Source: an uncultured Prevotella sp. (GTDB lineage Bacteria > Bacteroidota > Bacteroidia > Bacteroidales > Bacteroidaceae). From it: 8,113 bases of DNA. This document shows positions 1 to 5,930 of the stretch, one piece after another. The notes beneath the pieces are model-generated. The model made no database searches, was not told the DNA's origin, and worked only from the letters and a program-made list of their open reading frames with translations. Numbering within the stretch: position 1 is the stretch's first letter; each line of letters starts with the position of its first letter. The position numbers and the translations under genes are program-made. The DNA lies in NCBI GenBank assembly GCA_900541335.1, contig UQJC01000069.1:1-8113 (forward strand), written 5' to 3'.

Positions 1-238
1 CATTACACCCTCCGACCTCACCTCGGGTCTGCAACACTCCTTTACCCAGTGGTTCTTCTGGATGGGTGTCATCAAGTCCCTTTTCTTTGCCTTCATTATT
101 TCCAGTGTTTCCTCCTTCTATGGTTACACGGTCGAAGGCGGTAGTATCGAAGTAGGTAAGGCTAGTACCGATGCCGTTGTGTCCTGCTCCATGCTCATTC
201 TCTTTTCAGACCTCTTCCTTACGCAAATTCTCTCATGA
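1..238 (+). CDS. mlaE: MlaE-type lipid ABC transporter permease, C-terminal end (5' truncated)
   Basis: This is the last 78 codons of a gene that begins before the window; the frame starts at base 2 and ends at TGA 236-238. The peptide has a hydrophobic membrane stretch (WFFWMGVIKSLFFAFIISSV), followed by a GYTVEGGSIEVGKASTDAVV segment. This closely matches the conserved MlaE/YrbE C-terminal pattern of G-rich loop, VG, T/S, AVV and a final membrane helix. MlaE proteins are integral inner-membrane permeases that, with the MlaF ATPase, move phospholipids between the inner and outer membranes. The stop overlaps the start of the ATPase gene (ATGA), so the two are translationally coupled. No MCE-domain (MlaD) gene is seen downstream; it may lie elsewhere. 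The family call is firm, while the exact lipid substrate is inferred. Confidence 0.9.
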   Translation, partial: ITPSDLTSGLQHSFTQWFFWMGVIKSLFFAFIISSVSSFYGYTVEGGSIEVGKASTDAVVSCSMLILFSDLFLTQILS

Positions 239-1017
239 TCGAAATCAATAACCTCCATAAATCCTTTGACAGCAGAGAAGTGCTCAAAGGTATCACTTCC
301 CGTTTCGAAAGCGGTAAGACCAACCTCATCATCGGACAGAGCGGTTCGGGTAAAACGGTGCTTATCAAGAATATTGTGGGACTGTTCGAACCGACAGAAG
401 GCGACGTGCTGTATGACGGACGCAGTTTTATGAGTATGAATAAGAAGGAACGTGCCCTGCTTCGTCGCGAGATGGGCATGATTTTCCAGAGTGCCGCCCT
501 CTTTGACTCCATGTCTGTATTAGAGAATGTCATGTTCCCTCTCGACATGTTCTCGTCCGACAGCTATAAGGAGCGCGTACGCCGTGCCCGTTTCTGTCTC
601 GATCGTGTCAATCTCTCCGATGCGGCCGACAAGTTCCCCGGTGAAATATCGGGTGGTATGCAAAAGCGTGTAGCCATTGCCCGTGCCATTTCGCTTAATC
701 CCAAGTACCTCTTCTGTGACGAACCCAACTCCGGACTCGACCCCAAGACTTCACTCGTCATCGACGACCTCATTCACGACATCACTCGGGAGTTTAACAC
801 GACGACCATCATCAATACCCACGACATGAACTCCGTAATGGGCATTGGCGAACACATCCTTTACATCTACCAGGGTCGTAAGGAATGGGAAGGCACGAAG
901 GACGAAGTGATGGACTCTGACAACGAATTGCTCAACAACTTTATTTTTGCTTCCGACCTCTTCCGTAAAGTCAAGGAAGTCGAACGCGAAGAAAAACGCA
1001 ACGAACATAAGAAGTAA
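235..1017 (+). CDS. mlaF: MlaF-type ABC transporter ATP-binding protein
   Basis: This 260-residue ATPase powers the MlaE permease encoded just upstream and acts on the cytoplasmic face of the inner membrane. All ABC motifs are visible: Walker A GQSGSGKT (34-41), Q-loop Q85 in IFQSAALFD, signature SGGMQKR (139-145), Walker B ending in D162-E163, D-loop SGLDP (166-170) and switch histidine H196. The SGGMQKR signature and the DEPNSGLDP segment are typical of the MlaF/MCE-associated ATPase group. The length fits the family. The C-terminal 20 residues are highly charged (KVKEVEREEKRNEHKK), which is a variable tail. The start is the ATG overlapping the mlaE stop, giving the expected N-terminus MIEINNLHKSF. 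It should be cotranscribed with mlaE, and pyrK follows after 78 bases. No key residue is missing. Confidence 0.93.
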   Translation: MIEINNLHKSFDSREVLKGITSRFESGKTNLIIGQSGSGKTVLIKNIVGLFEPTEGDVLYDGRSFMSMNKKERALLRREMGMIFQSAALFDSMSVLENVMFPLDMFSSDSYKERVRRARFCLDRVNLSDAADKFPGEISGGMQKRVAIARAISLNPKYLFCDEPNSGLDPKTSLVIDDLIHDITREFNTTTIINTHDMNSVMGIGEHILYIYQGRKEWEGTKDEVMDSDNELLNNFIFASDLFRKVKEVEREEKRNEHKK

Positions 1018-1034
1018 AGGCTTGAGAGTATGAA

Positions 1035-1061
1035 AAGCCCGACCTTCGGGTCGTAAGGCTT
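1035..1061 (+). promoter_or_regulatory. UUCG-capped hairpin between mlaF and pyrK
   Basis: The inner stem CGACC (1040-1044) pairs with GGTCG (1049-1053) around a TTCG tetraloop. The outer stem AAGCC (1035-1039) pairs with GGCTT (1057-1061), leaving a TAA bulge at 1054-1056. It starts 17 bases after the mlaF stop and ends 34 bases before the pyrK ATG. There is no T-run after it, so it is not a classic intrinsic terminator. It could be an RNA processing or stabilising element, or a partial attenuator. The structure is read directly; the role is unknown. Confidence 0.5.
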
Positions 1062-1095
1062 GCACTCCCGAATCCTCCTAATCATCCCCTCTATT

Positions 1096-1878
1096 ATGAA
1101 GAAATACGTCAAAGACCTCAAGGTCGTAGCAGCCGAATATCCTCGTGATGGTTATGTGCTGCTCAAATTACAGCCCGTACAGGGCCTGCTTCCCGAGATG
1201 TTGGCGGGACAGTTTGTAGAAGTACAGATTGCCGACTCTCCAACTACCTTCCTGCGCCGCCCCATTTCCATCAACTTTGTGGACTATGAGGCCAACGAAC
1301 TCTGGCTCTTGGTTCATGCCGTAGGAGACGGTACGCGTAGCCTTTACAACAGCCAACCCGGTGATTTGCTCAACTGTGTCTTTCCGCTCGGTAACGGCTT
1401 TACCATTCCTGAAAAGGACGGCCGCAAGGTGTTGCTTGTCGGGGGTGGGGTAGGTACGGCTCCGATGCTCTATTACGGCAAGATTCTGCGCGAGGCAGGT
1501 TGTGAACCCGTGTTCTTGTTGGGTGGCCGCACCCGTGAGGACCTGATGCAACTCGACCTCTTCGAACAGTATGGCCGTGTTTACGTCACCACCGAAGATG
1601 GTTCGATGGGCGAAAAGGGTTATGTGACCAACCACTCCGTGTTGCAAAAGGAGACCTTCGATGCGGTTGCAACCTGTGGTCCGAAACCCATGATGGTGGC
1701 TGTAGCTCGCTGGGCAGCCTCCGTGGGGGTAGACTGTGAAGCTTCCCTCGAAAACTTGATGGCGTGTGGCCTTGGTGCGTGTCTTTGCTGTGTTGAGAAG
1801 ACAGCTGAAGGTCACAACGTGTGTGTTTGTAAGCAAGGTCCCATCTTTAATACCCGTACACTCTCATGGCTCAATTAA
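1096..1878 (+). CDS. pyrK: Dihydroorotate dehydrogenase B electron-transfer subunit PyrK
   Basis: PyrK carries FAD and a [2Fe-2S] cluster and passes electrons from the PyrD flavin to NAD+, so that dihydroorotate oxidation is NAD-linked in the cytoplasm. The 260-residue product has the ferredoxin-reductase fold. It has the FAD-binding motif RRPIS (54-58), the nucleotide-binding loop GGGVGTAP (116-123), CGPKPM (194-199) and a C-terminal cysteine cluster with C224, C229, C231, C232, C243 and C245. The first three ligands would be C224, C229 and C232, with C243 or C245 as the fourth. The length is normal for PyrK. I chose ATG 1096 (MKKYVKDLKV) because it gives the family-like N-terminus; a TTG at 1060 would extend it by 12 residues across the 3' edge of the hairpin. 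The gene overlaps pyrD by 13 bases, which fits coupled synthesis of the two subunits. Confidence 0.93.
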   Translation: MKKYVKDLKVVAAEYPRDGYVLLKLQPVQGLLPEMLAGQFVEVQIADSPTTFLRRPISINFVDYEANELWLLVHAVGDGTRSLYNSQPGDLLNCVFPLGNGFTIPEKDGRKVLLVGGGVGTAPMLYYGKILREAGCEPVFLLGGRTREDLMQLDLFEQYGRVYVTTEDGSMGEKGYVTNHSVLQKETFDAVATCGPKPMMVAVARWAASVGVDCEASLENLMACGLGACLCCVEKTAEGHNVCVCKQGPIFNTRTLSWLN

Positions 1879-2777
1879 ATGTAAAAGTAGGCGGTTTGTC
1901 TCTGAAGAATCCAGTGATGACCGCGTCCGGTACCTTTGGCTACGGACTTGAATTTGCCGACTTTGTCGACCTCAACCGTTTGGGCGGTTTTATCGTAAAG
2001 GGCACGACGCTCCATCCGCGTGAAGGCAATGACTACCCGCGTATGGCGGAAACGCCTCAGGGTATGCTCAATTGTGTGGGTTTGCAAAACAAGGGTGTCG
2101 ACTATTTTTGCGAACACATTTACCCGCAACTGAAGGATATCGACAGCAATGTGCTCGTCAATGTATCGGGTAATACTCCCGAGGATTATGCCGAGTGTGC
2201 AGCCCGTATTGACGCTCTGCCTGGTATTCCCGGTATCGAACTCAATATTTCTTGTCCCAATGTCAAGAGTGGGGGTATGGCGTTTGGTGTGACCTGCGAA
2301 GGCGCCGCTTCGGTGGTAAAGGCCGTTCGCGAACGCTATAACAAGACCTTGATTGTCAAACTCTCACCCAACGTGACGGACATCGCCTCCATTGCTCAGG
2401 CTGTAGAAGCAGAGGGTGCTGACGCAGTGTCTCTCATCAATACATTGATGGGTATGAGCATCGACATCGAGCGTCGTGCTTCTCGTCTCAGCATCGGTAC
2501 GGGTGGTTTGAGTGGTCCGTGTGTGAAGCCAGTAGCTTTGCGCATGGTGTGGCAAGTAGCGCGTGCGGTTCAAATTCCCGTTGTAGGTCTGGGTGGCATT
2601 ATGAATGCAACCGACGCATTAGAGTTTATGATGGCGGGTGCTACTGCTGTTGAAATCGGTACGGCCAATTTCATTGACCCTGCCGTGACGGTCAAGGTTA
2701 TTGACGGCATGAATGCCTGGTTAGATGACCACGGTGTGAAAGACATCCACGAAATTATTGGTTGCTTGAAAGCATAA
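1866..2777 (+). CDS. pyrD: Dihydroorotate dehydrogenase, class 1B catalytic subunit PyrD
   Basis: This enzyme catalyses the fourth step of de novo pyrimidine synthesis, dihydroorotate to orotate, using FMN in a TIM barrel. At 303 residues it has the usual class 1B length. Visible landmarks are ASGTFGYG (20-27), the lysine in VKG (K45), the substrate loop GMLNCVGLQN (66-75), the motif ELNISCPNVKSGG with catalytic base C130 (class 1 enzymes use Cys, class 2 Ser), VKLSPN with K165, and the FMN phosphate-binding GLGGI (241-245) and IGTANF (264-269) loops. It lacks the N-terminal membrane extension of class 2 enzymes. The paired pyrK, overlapping by 13 bases, confirms the heterotetrameric NAD-dependent B form. 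It is the last gene of the operon; two hairpins follow, the second a strong terminator. Confidence 0.95.
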   Translation: MAQLNVKVGGLSLKNPVMTASGTFGYGLEFADFVDLNRLGGFIVKGTTLHPREGNDYPRMAETPQGMLNCVGLQNKGVDYFCEHIYPQLKDIDSNVLVNVSGNTPEDYAECAARIDALPGIPGIELNISCPNVKSGGMAFGVTCEGAASVVKAVRERYNKTLIVKLSPNVTDIASIAQAVEAEGADAVSLINTLMGMSIDIERRASRLSIGTGGLSGPCVKPVALRMVWQVARAVQIPVVGLGGIMNATDALEFMMAGATAVEIGTANFIDPAVTVKVIDGMNAWLDDHGVKDIHEIIGCLKA

Positions 2778-2792
2778 GCACTTCGGTGTGCT
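2777..2792 (+). other. Small hairpin at the pyrD stop codon
   Basis: AGCAC (2777-2781) pairs with GTGCT (2788-2792) around a TTCGGT loop. It begins on the last base of the pyrD stop codon and precedes the main terminator by about 16 bases. It may help protect the 3' end or assist termination. No T-run follows. Confidence 0.35.
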
Positions 2793-2807
2793 ATTTCCTC
2801 TTCTTAG

Positions 2808-2848
2808 AAGGTGTGTCGCATGGGGTTCCGTGTGGCACACCTTTTTTT
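2808..2848 (+). terminator. Rho-independent terminator of the mla-pyr operon
   Basis: The stem AGGTGTG (2809-2815) pairs with CACACCT (2836-2842). It extends inward with CGCA/TGTG (one G-T pair) and TGG/CCG around a GGTT loop. A run of seven T (2842-2848) follows directly, and AA at 2808-2809 pairs into it. It sits 31 bases after the pyrD stop and reads in the right direction to end the operon. Confidence 0.85.
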
Positions 2849-2912
2849 GATTCACGGCATAAACGGAATGTTTGTACCACGCAGCAATCACGGAGCCCAT
2901 GATAAGGTAACC

Positions 2913-2948
2913 ACGGAATACTCGGAAATGACGGAATACACGGAAAGC
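2913..2948. repeat. Four tandem 9-bp ACGGAAnnn units
   Basis: The units are ACGGAATAC, TCGGAAATG, ACGGAATAC and ACGGAAAGC. They form a period-9 run that also reads as a duplicated 18-mer matching at 15 of 18 positions. Isolated CACGGA-like copies occur nearby at about 2890 and 3034. Because 9 is a multiple of 3 the run stays open as a TEY/SEM/TEY/TES peptide, but no convincing gene surrounds it. I see it as an intergenic short repeat. Confidence 0.6.
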
Positions 2949-3150
2949 TTGGAGCGCATCGCTCTTACGGTGCACATGGTAAGAATGCCACAGACAGCTT
3001 GCAAACTACGGAAGAAATAGAAACAAACAAGTGCACGGAATGGAGAGAGGTCAGCATCTTTCATAGCCTTGCCTTCCGCTTGTTCTGTATTCTTGTTTAT
3101 TACGTGGCTCACTACCTCCAGTCACGACCGTATAGCAGTACAACCTTATA

Positions 3151-3206
3151 AAAAGAGCTGTGGCGAACCACTCGAACGCTTAATTCGTTCGGAAGTTCGC
3201 CACAGC
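3151..3206 (-). terminator. Large two-tier terminator hairpin of the DUF6261-like gene
   Basis: A perfect 12-bp inverted repeat, GCTGTGGCGAAC (3157-3168) and GTTCGCCACAGC (3195-3206), encloses a second perfect 6-bp pair, CGAACG (3173-3178) and CGTTCG (3186-3191), around a 7-base loop. On the minus strand the structure is followed by TCTTTT, the complement of 3151-3156, which is the tail of an intrinsic terminator. It lies about 40 bases past the minus-strand stop codon. On the plus strand a T6 run at 3223-3228 is too distant from the stem to be a good tail, so action in that direction is less certain. Confidence 0.8.
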
Positions 3207-3246
3207 CTAGAGAGTCAAAATGGTTTTTTCGTTACAGCGGTAGCTG

Positions 3247-4275
3247 TTACTTCACATCCACTTCTTGAGCAGGATTAACCGGCGTATAAATTGGGCCCGA
3301 TCCAGTACCTTCTGTTGACGTATCGCCGTCCGTAGGTTGCTGATGCTGGTCCTCCGACGGATTCGGCTTCCCTTCCGAAGGCTTGTTTTCCTCCGTCGGT
3401 TTGTTGTCTTCCGGCGCAGGTTGCGGGTTCGTCGACGGCTTATTTTGTTCCGTGCTCGAACTGCCCGGCTGATTGCCTGGCTTGTTGCCACCCGATGAAG
3501 GCTTATTCTCCTCTTGCGAAACAGGCGGTTGCCCCGACTGTCCCTCTTCTTCAGCCTTTCTGCGAGCTGCAGCCAACGCTTGCTTTAACTCCAGGTTCTT
3601 GCGGTAGCGCATTACGGTTGTATTCCAAGTTGACACGCATTCCTCCACTGTACCAGGGAAAAGCATCATCATCGATTCCAGACACTTCACAAACAGCGTA
3701 TACGCCTCATCTGTCTCCTTACGAGCCAATTGTACACCGCCCGTTCCCTTTAGATTATCCACTTTGTCGCGGAGAGCTTGTGCTTCAATGACTGCCTCAT
3801 TGGCCGTATTCATCTTGTCAAAGATATCCTTCAGACCAATTGCTGTCAGCATGGATTGCATCTCTTCTTCCTTTAAGAGGTCAGAAAGATGGTGGATGGA
3901 GCTGGAGATTTTGTCCATACCTGCATTTCCATGCATTCGGTAGCGCGACAAATGCGTATAGGCCTTCTTCGCTACCTCATATTGAGGAGAGTGCAAACAA
4001 AGCGCATGAGCACGGATGCCAGCCATGACGCCCGTGAGGCAATTGCAGCGAATGGCATGTTGCTCATTGGCCTTTTCCAGCTCCATACTCTTGCGTAACA
4101 GGTACATGATGTCGTCCTGTCGCTTATAAGCATCTTGCCAGGCCTTCAGATAATCTTTAAACAATTGGTTCTCTGTCTCGACAGTGGTAAAAACAGCAAT
4201 ACCAGCATTGTGAAAGGAAAAGTGCGTGTCATTACTCAGCGCACGCAAATCGATTTTTACGATGTGTTGCATCAT
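3247..4275 (-). CDS. DUF6261-like helical protein with NKP-rich low-complexity tail
   Basis: The product is 342 residues if translation starts at the ATG 4275-4273 (MMQHIVKIDL); a second ATG follows immediately. Residues 1-245 are predicted by eye to be mostly helical. The pattern (N-terminal IDLRALSNDTHFSF, a mid-protein heptad-like stretch, ARKETDEAYTLFVKCLE at about 184-200 and a final MRYRKNLELKQ helix) matches what I remember of DUF6261, a family of unknown function common in Bacteroidales. Residues 246-342 form a hydrophilic Pro/Glu/Asn/Ser/Gly tail with five NKP motifs (about 257, 264, 278, 291, 297). There is no signal peptide or membrane helix, so it is probably cytoplasmic. An upstream TTG could add 17 residues, but that extension runs through leader palindromes and is unlikely. 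The gene stands alone, opposed to its neighbours. Function is unknown. Confidence 0.75.
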   Translation of the reverse strand: MMQHIVKIDLRALSNDTHFSFHNAGIAVFTTVETENQLFKDYLKAWQDAYKRQDDIMYLLRKSMELEKANEQHAIRCNCLTGVMAGIRAHALCLHSPQYEVAKKAYTHLSRYRMHGNAGMDKISSSIHHLSDLLKEEEMQSMLTAIGLKDIFDKMNTANEAVIEAQALRDKVDNLKGTGGVQLARKETDEAYTLFVKCLESMMMLFPGTVEECVSTWNTTVMRYRKNLELKQALAAARRKAEEEGQSGQPPVSQEENKPSSGGNKPGNQPGSSSTEQNKPSTNPQPAPEDNKPTEENKPSEGKPNPSEDQHQQPTDGDTSTEGTGSGPIYTPVNPAQEVDVK

Positions 4276-4277
4276 AC

Positions 4278-4328
4278 TAAAATTAATTTTATGGGAGAAA
4301 CTCCCGGTTAAAAAACAATTGTACAATT
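4278..4328 (-). promoter_or_regulatory. Palindrome-rich leader of the DUF6261-like gene
   Basis: Three symmetric elements stand directly before the start codon. They are a perfect 14-bp palindrome TAAAATTAATTTTA (4278-4291), a hairpin GGGAG-AAA-CTCCC (4293-4305) and a perfect 12-bp palindrome AATTGTACAATT (4317-4328). On the minus strand TACAATTG (4323-4316) resembles the Bacteroidota -7 element TAnnTTTG with one mismatch, but I see no good -33 box. The hairpin and A/T palindrome would lie in the 5' leader near the ribosome entry region. The symmetries are certain; a regulatory role is inferred. Confidence 0.45.
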
Positions 4329-4604
4329 CATGTAGCGACCTTCCTGCCGAAGTTCATAGAAGAATAGCATGGGTCGTTTCATTAGGTTTGCACAGAACCT
4401 TCATGTAGGTCAGACTTTCAGTCAAGGGAGGAGTAACATCCTTAGCCGGCAACGGATGCCTTCTCGCGGGCTGTTGGTTGCCCTGTCACAACAGAATCGT
4501 GCTCGTTGGAGAAGAGGGTTGTGTATTTTTCGAAAAAAAGAACGCCTCTGTGTCATGGCACTAATTGATGTGAGTGCTCCGATTTCTGTCATCGAATAAG
4601 AACA
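4329..4604. other. Gene-poor flank upstream of the 43-bp array
   Basis: I find no convincing gene. A 76-codon plus frame (4369-4599) has no recognisable family and an unusual Arg/Gln-rich, low-order composition. Visible structure includes GGCAAC (4448-4453) paired with GTTGCC (4477-4482), CACAAC (4487-4492) paired with GTTGTG (4518-4523), and a TTTTTCGAAAAA palindrome (4526-4537). A perfect TAnnTTTG box (TAGGTTTG, 4383-4390) reads toward the array, but no -33 TTTG stands at the right distance. The segment could give rise to an untranslated transcript entering the array; this is speculative. Confidence 0.4.
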
Positions 4605-4940
4605 TTCCAGTGTTGGGATGCTCTTCTACGGTTTCCGTGTAGGCCGTCCCAAGTGTTGGGATGAGTCTTTACGGCTTCCGTGTGAGTCGTCCCAAGTGTT
4701 GGGATGTGTCTTTACGGCTTCCGTGTGAGTCGTCCCAAGTGTTGGGATGAGTCTTTACGGCTTCCGTGTAGGCCGTCCCAAGTGTTGGGATGAGTCTTTA
4801 CGGCTTCCGTGTGGGTCGTCCCAAGTGTTGGGATGGGTCTTTACGGCTTCCGAGTAAGTCATCCCAAGTGTTTAGACCTTCTTTTATGGCTTCCGAGTAA
4901 GTCGTCCCAAGTGTCGGGACGTCCTTTAACGGCTTCCGTA
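4605..4940. repeat. Tandem array: eight copies of a 43-bp unit, each with two dyads
   Basis: The marker TGTTGGG (or its variant) begins at 4611, 4654, 4697, 4740, 4783, 4826, 4869 and 4912, exactly 43 bases apart each time. Copies 2-5 are nearly identical (copies 2 and 3 differ at one base). Copies 1, 6, 7 and 8 are more diverged, the usual picture of an old tandem array with active middle copies. Each core unit holds a dyad TCCCAA-GTG-TTGGGA and a second one ACGG-CTT-CCGT. There are no unique spacers, so it is not CRISPR. The period is not a multiple of 3 and both strands carry stops, so it is not protein repeats. The function is not known to me. Possible roles are iterated binding sites, a structured RNA or a neutral satellite. 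Confidence 0.9.
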
Positions 4941-5849
4941 GGGAGAATCTACCTAATCGGATTCTTGAGTATGGGGGTGATATGATTCCATCCCAGGCCT
5001 TTGGATGGTTTCCTATCCTCTCCGTACGGTTGAACTCAAAGGTAGCAACGCAGAAAGACAGCATAGGGGAGGGGAGTTTGTACTCGAACGCACCTTCTTT
5101 AGCAGAAAGCAGAAGAGTAGTGCGAAGTATTCAACTTGAACCCATTCGTAGACTGTAGTCTTGACCAACAATGTTAAGAGGGATTGGGGCTTGCCACTCA
5201 TAGCGTGCATGGTTGCCCCTAAAAAATAGTTTAGATCTATTCGCCTACTCCCCACCAAGTCCTTCCTACAACAAAGGCACTTGTGTTTCCCGGGACGAGG
5301 AGTAAGGCATAAAGTTTCTCTTCTATTCTCACTCCTTAGGCAAGGAGGTGTAGAGGAGTAACCTTATAGAAAATAGTAATTTCGACTATCCCTTTAAACC
5401 TATCTATGCAAACAGCGTGCCAAACTAGCTCAAGAGCTTAATTTTAATTTGGAATAGGCTAAAAAACTTTCGTTGACTGCCAAAATAGGACATTCTGTCA
5501 CTGACAACTGCCACATTGGCAGACTTTAGATGTTTTCATCCTATCGGTTGATAGTAAAGGTGTTGCTCGCTTCTTTAAGAAAACTGAAGTTTCTCATCTT
5601 CTCATTTCAGTTGTTTGAGTGATCGATACAGTGTGTTCTCTGACACAGCGTAAGGTTCATGGAGGTGATTGGGCGTGGCGTTGGCAATCGTCTTTTCCCT
5701 GCAAGCGCACGATGAGGGGCGTGATGCATAGGGGGTAAAGTGTAACCCTGAACCTTCTCGAAATTAATATTCCGAACGATTTTACCAATACCCAATGCTT
5801 GCATAACGACGGTGAGTTACTCTTGGGCTCGTTTTTTTAAAGGATAAGC
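4941..5849. other. Gene-free region downstream of the array with scattered hairpins
   Basis: About 0.9 kb without a protein I can defend; short minus-strand frames at 4798-5064, 5013-5258 and 5607-5804 resemble nothing known to me. Clear inverted repeats are AGAATC/GATTCT (4944-4949 and 4960-4965, at the array edge), CCATCC/GGATGG (4988-4993 and 5003-5008), CTCCTT-AGGC-AAGGAG (5332-5347) and AACTGAA/TTCAGTT (5582-5588 and 5606-5612). A T7 run at 5832-5838 follows only a weak stem. The region could be decayed sequence, an RNA gene or long leader material; nothing in it decides between these. Confidence 0.45.
5496..5522. promoter_or_regulatory. Paired dyads TGTCA-C-TGACA and CTGCCA-CAT-TGGCAG
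   Basis: Two perfect inverted repeats lie one base apart: TGTCA/TGACA around one C (5496-5506) and CTGCCA/TGGCAG around CAT (5508-5522). A related half-site CTGCCA sits just upstream at 5477-5482. Close, short-centred dyads like these look like protein binding sites more than RNA stems. The nearest downstream gene starts 500 bases away, so the target is unclear. Confidence 0.35.
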
Positions 5850-5880
5850 CTTGGAGAGTTTGACTAAATACATATATTTG
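5850..5880 (+). promoter_or_regulatory. Bacteroidota-type promoter for the thioredoxin-like gene
   Basis: A perfect -7 element TATATTTG (5873-5880, consensus TAnnTTTG) lies 19 bases after CTTG (5850-5853), a three-of-four match to the -33 element TTTG. Transcription would begin near 5885 and give a leader of about 140 bases before the ATG at 6024. Spacing and direction fit the primary sigma factor of Bacteroidota. Confidence 0.6.
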
Positions 5881-5930
5881 CATACGCATAAATATTCTTA
5901 CCTTTCATTGTAAATTAGTTGATTTGTTGA

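Larger units (their letters stand above)
2849..3246. other. Gene-free spacer between convergent pyrD and DUF6261-like genes
   Basis: No reading frame here looks like a real protein. The frames that stay open start inside the pyrD terminator or run through the simple repeat, and none resembles a family I know. Besides the 9-bp repeat run it holds a GAGCG-CAT-CGCTC mini-hairpin (2952-2964), CTTAC/GTAAG flanking arms (2964-2968 and 2979-2983), and the large terminator at 3157-3206. This layout is expected for the space between converging transcripts. Confidence 0.6.

Noticed and set aside
1060..1095. Extended PyrK N-terminus from TTG 1060
   Set aside because: The added residues are not PyrK-like and would start within the hairpin; ATG 1096 gives the expected N-terminus.
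1168..1836. 222-codon open frame opposite pyrK
   Set aside because: It lies entirely antisense to the well-supported pyrK gene and has His/Thr-rich composition typical of an antisense shadow.
2811..3020. 69-codon plus-strand frame after pyrD
   Set aside because: It starts inside the terminator stem and its middle is the translated 9-bp repeat; there is no family resemblance.
4369..4599. Possible 76-residue protein just before the array
   Set aside because: It matches no known family, has an odd Arg/Gln-rich composition, and its start lies upstream of the only -7-like box in the region.
4605..4940. CRISPR array
   Set aside because: The whole 43-bp period is repeated, with no unique spacers between conserved repeats and no cas genes in view.
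4605..4940. Replication-origin iterons or integron attC sites
   Set aside because: There is no replication initiator or integrase gene in the window, no adjacent AT-rich origin region, and the units lack the attC core layout. The flanking genes are ordinary chromosomal ones.
5607..5804. 65-codon minus-strand frame
   Set aside because: No recognisable domain, no promoter and no conserved neighbour; it is short enough to be open by chance.
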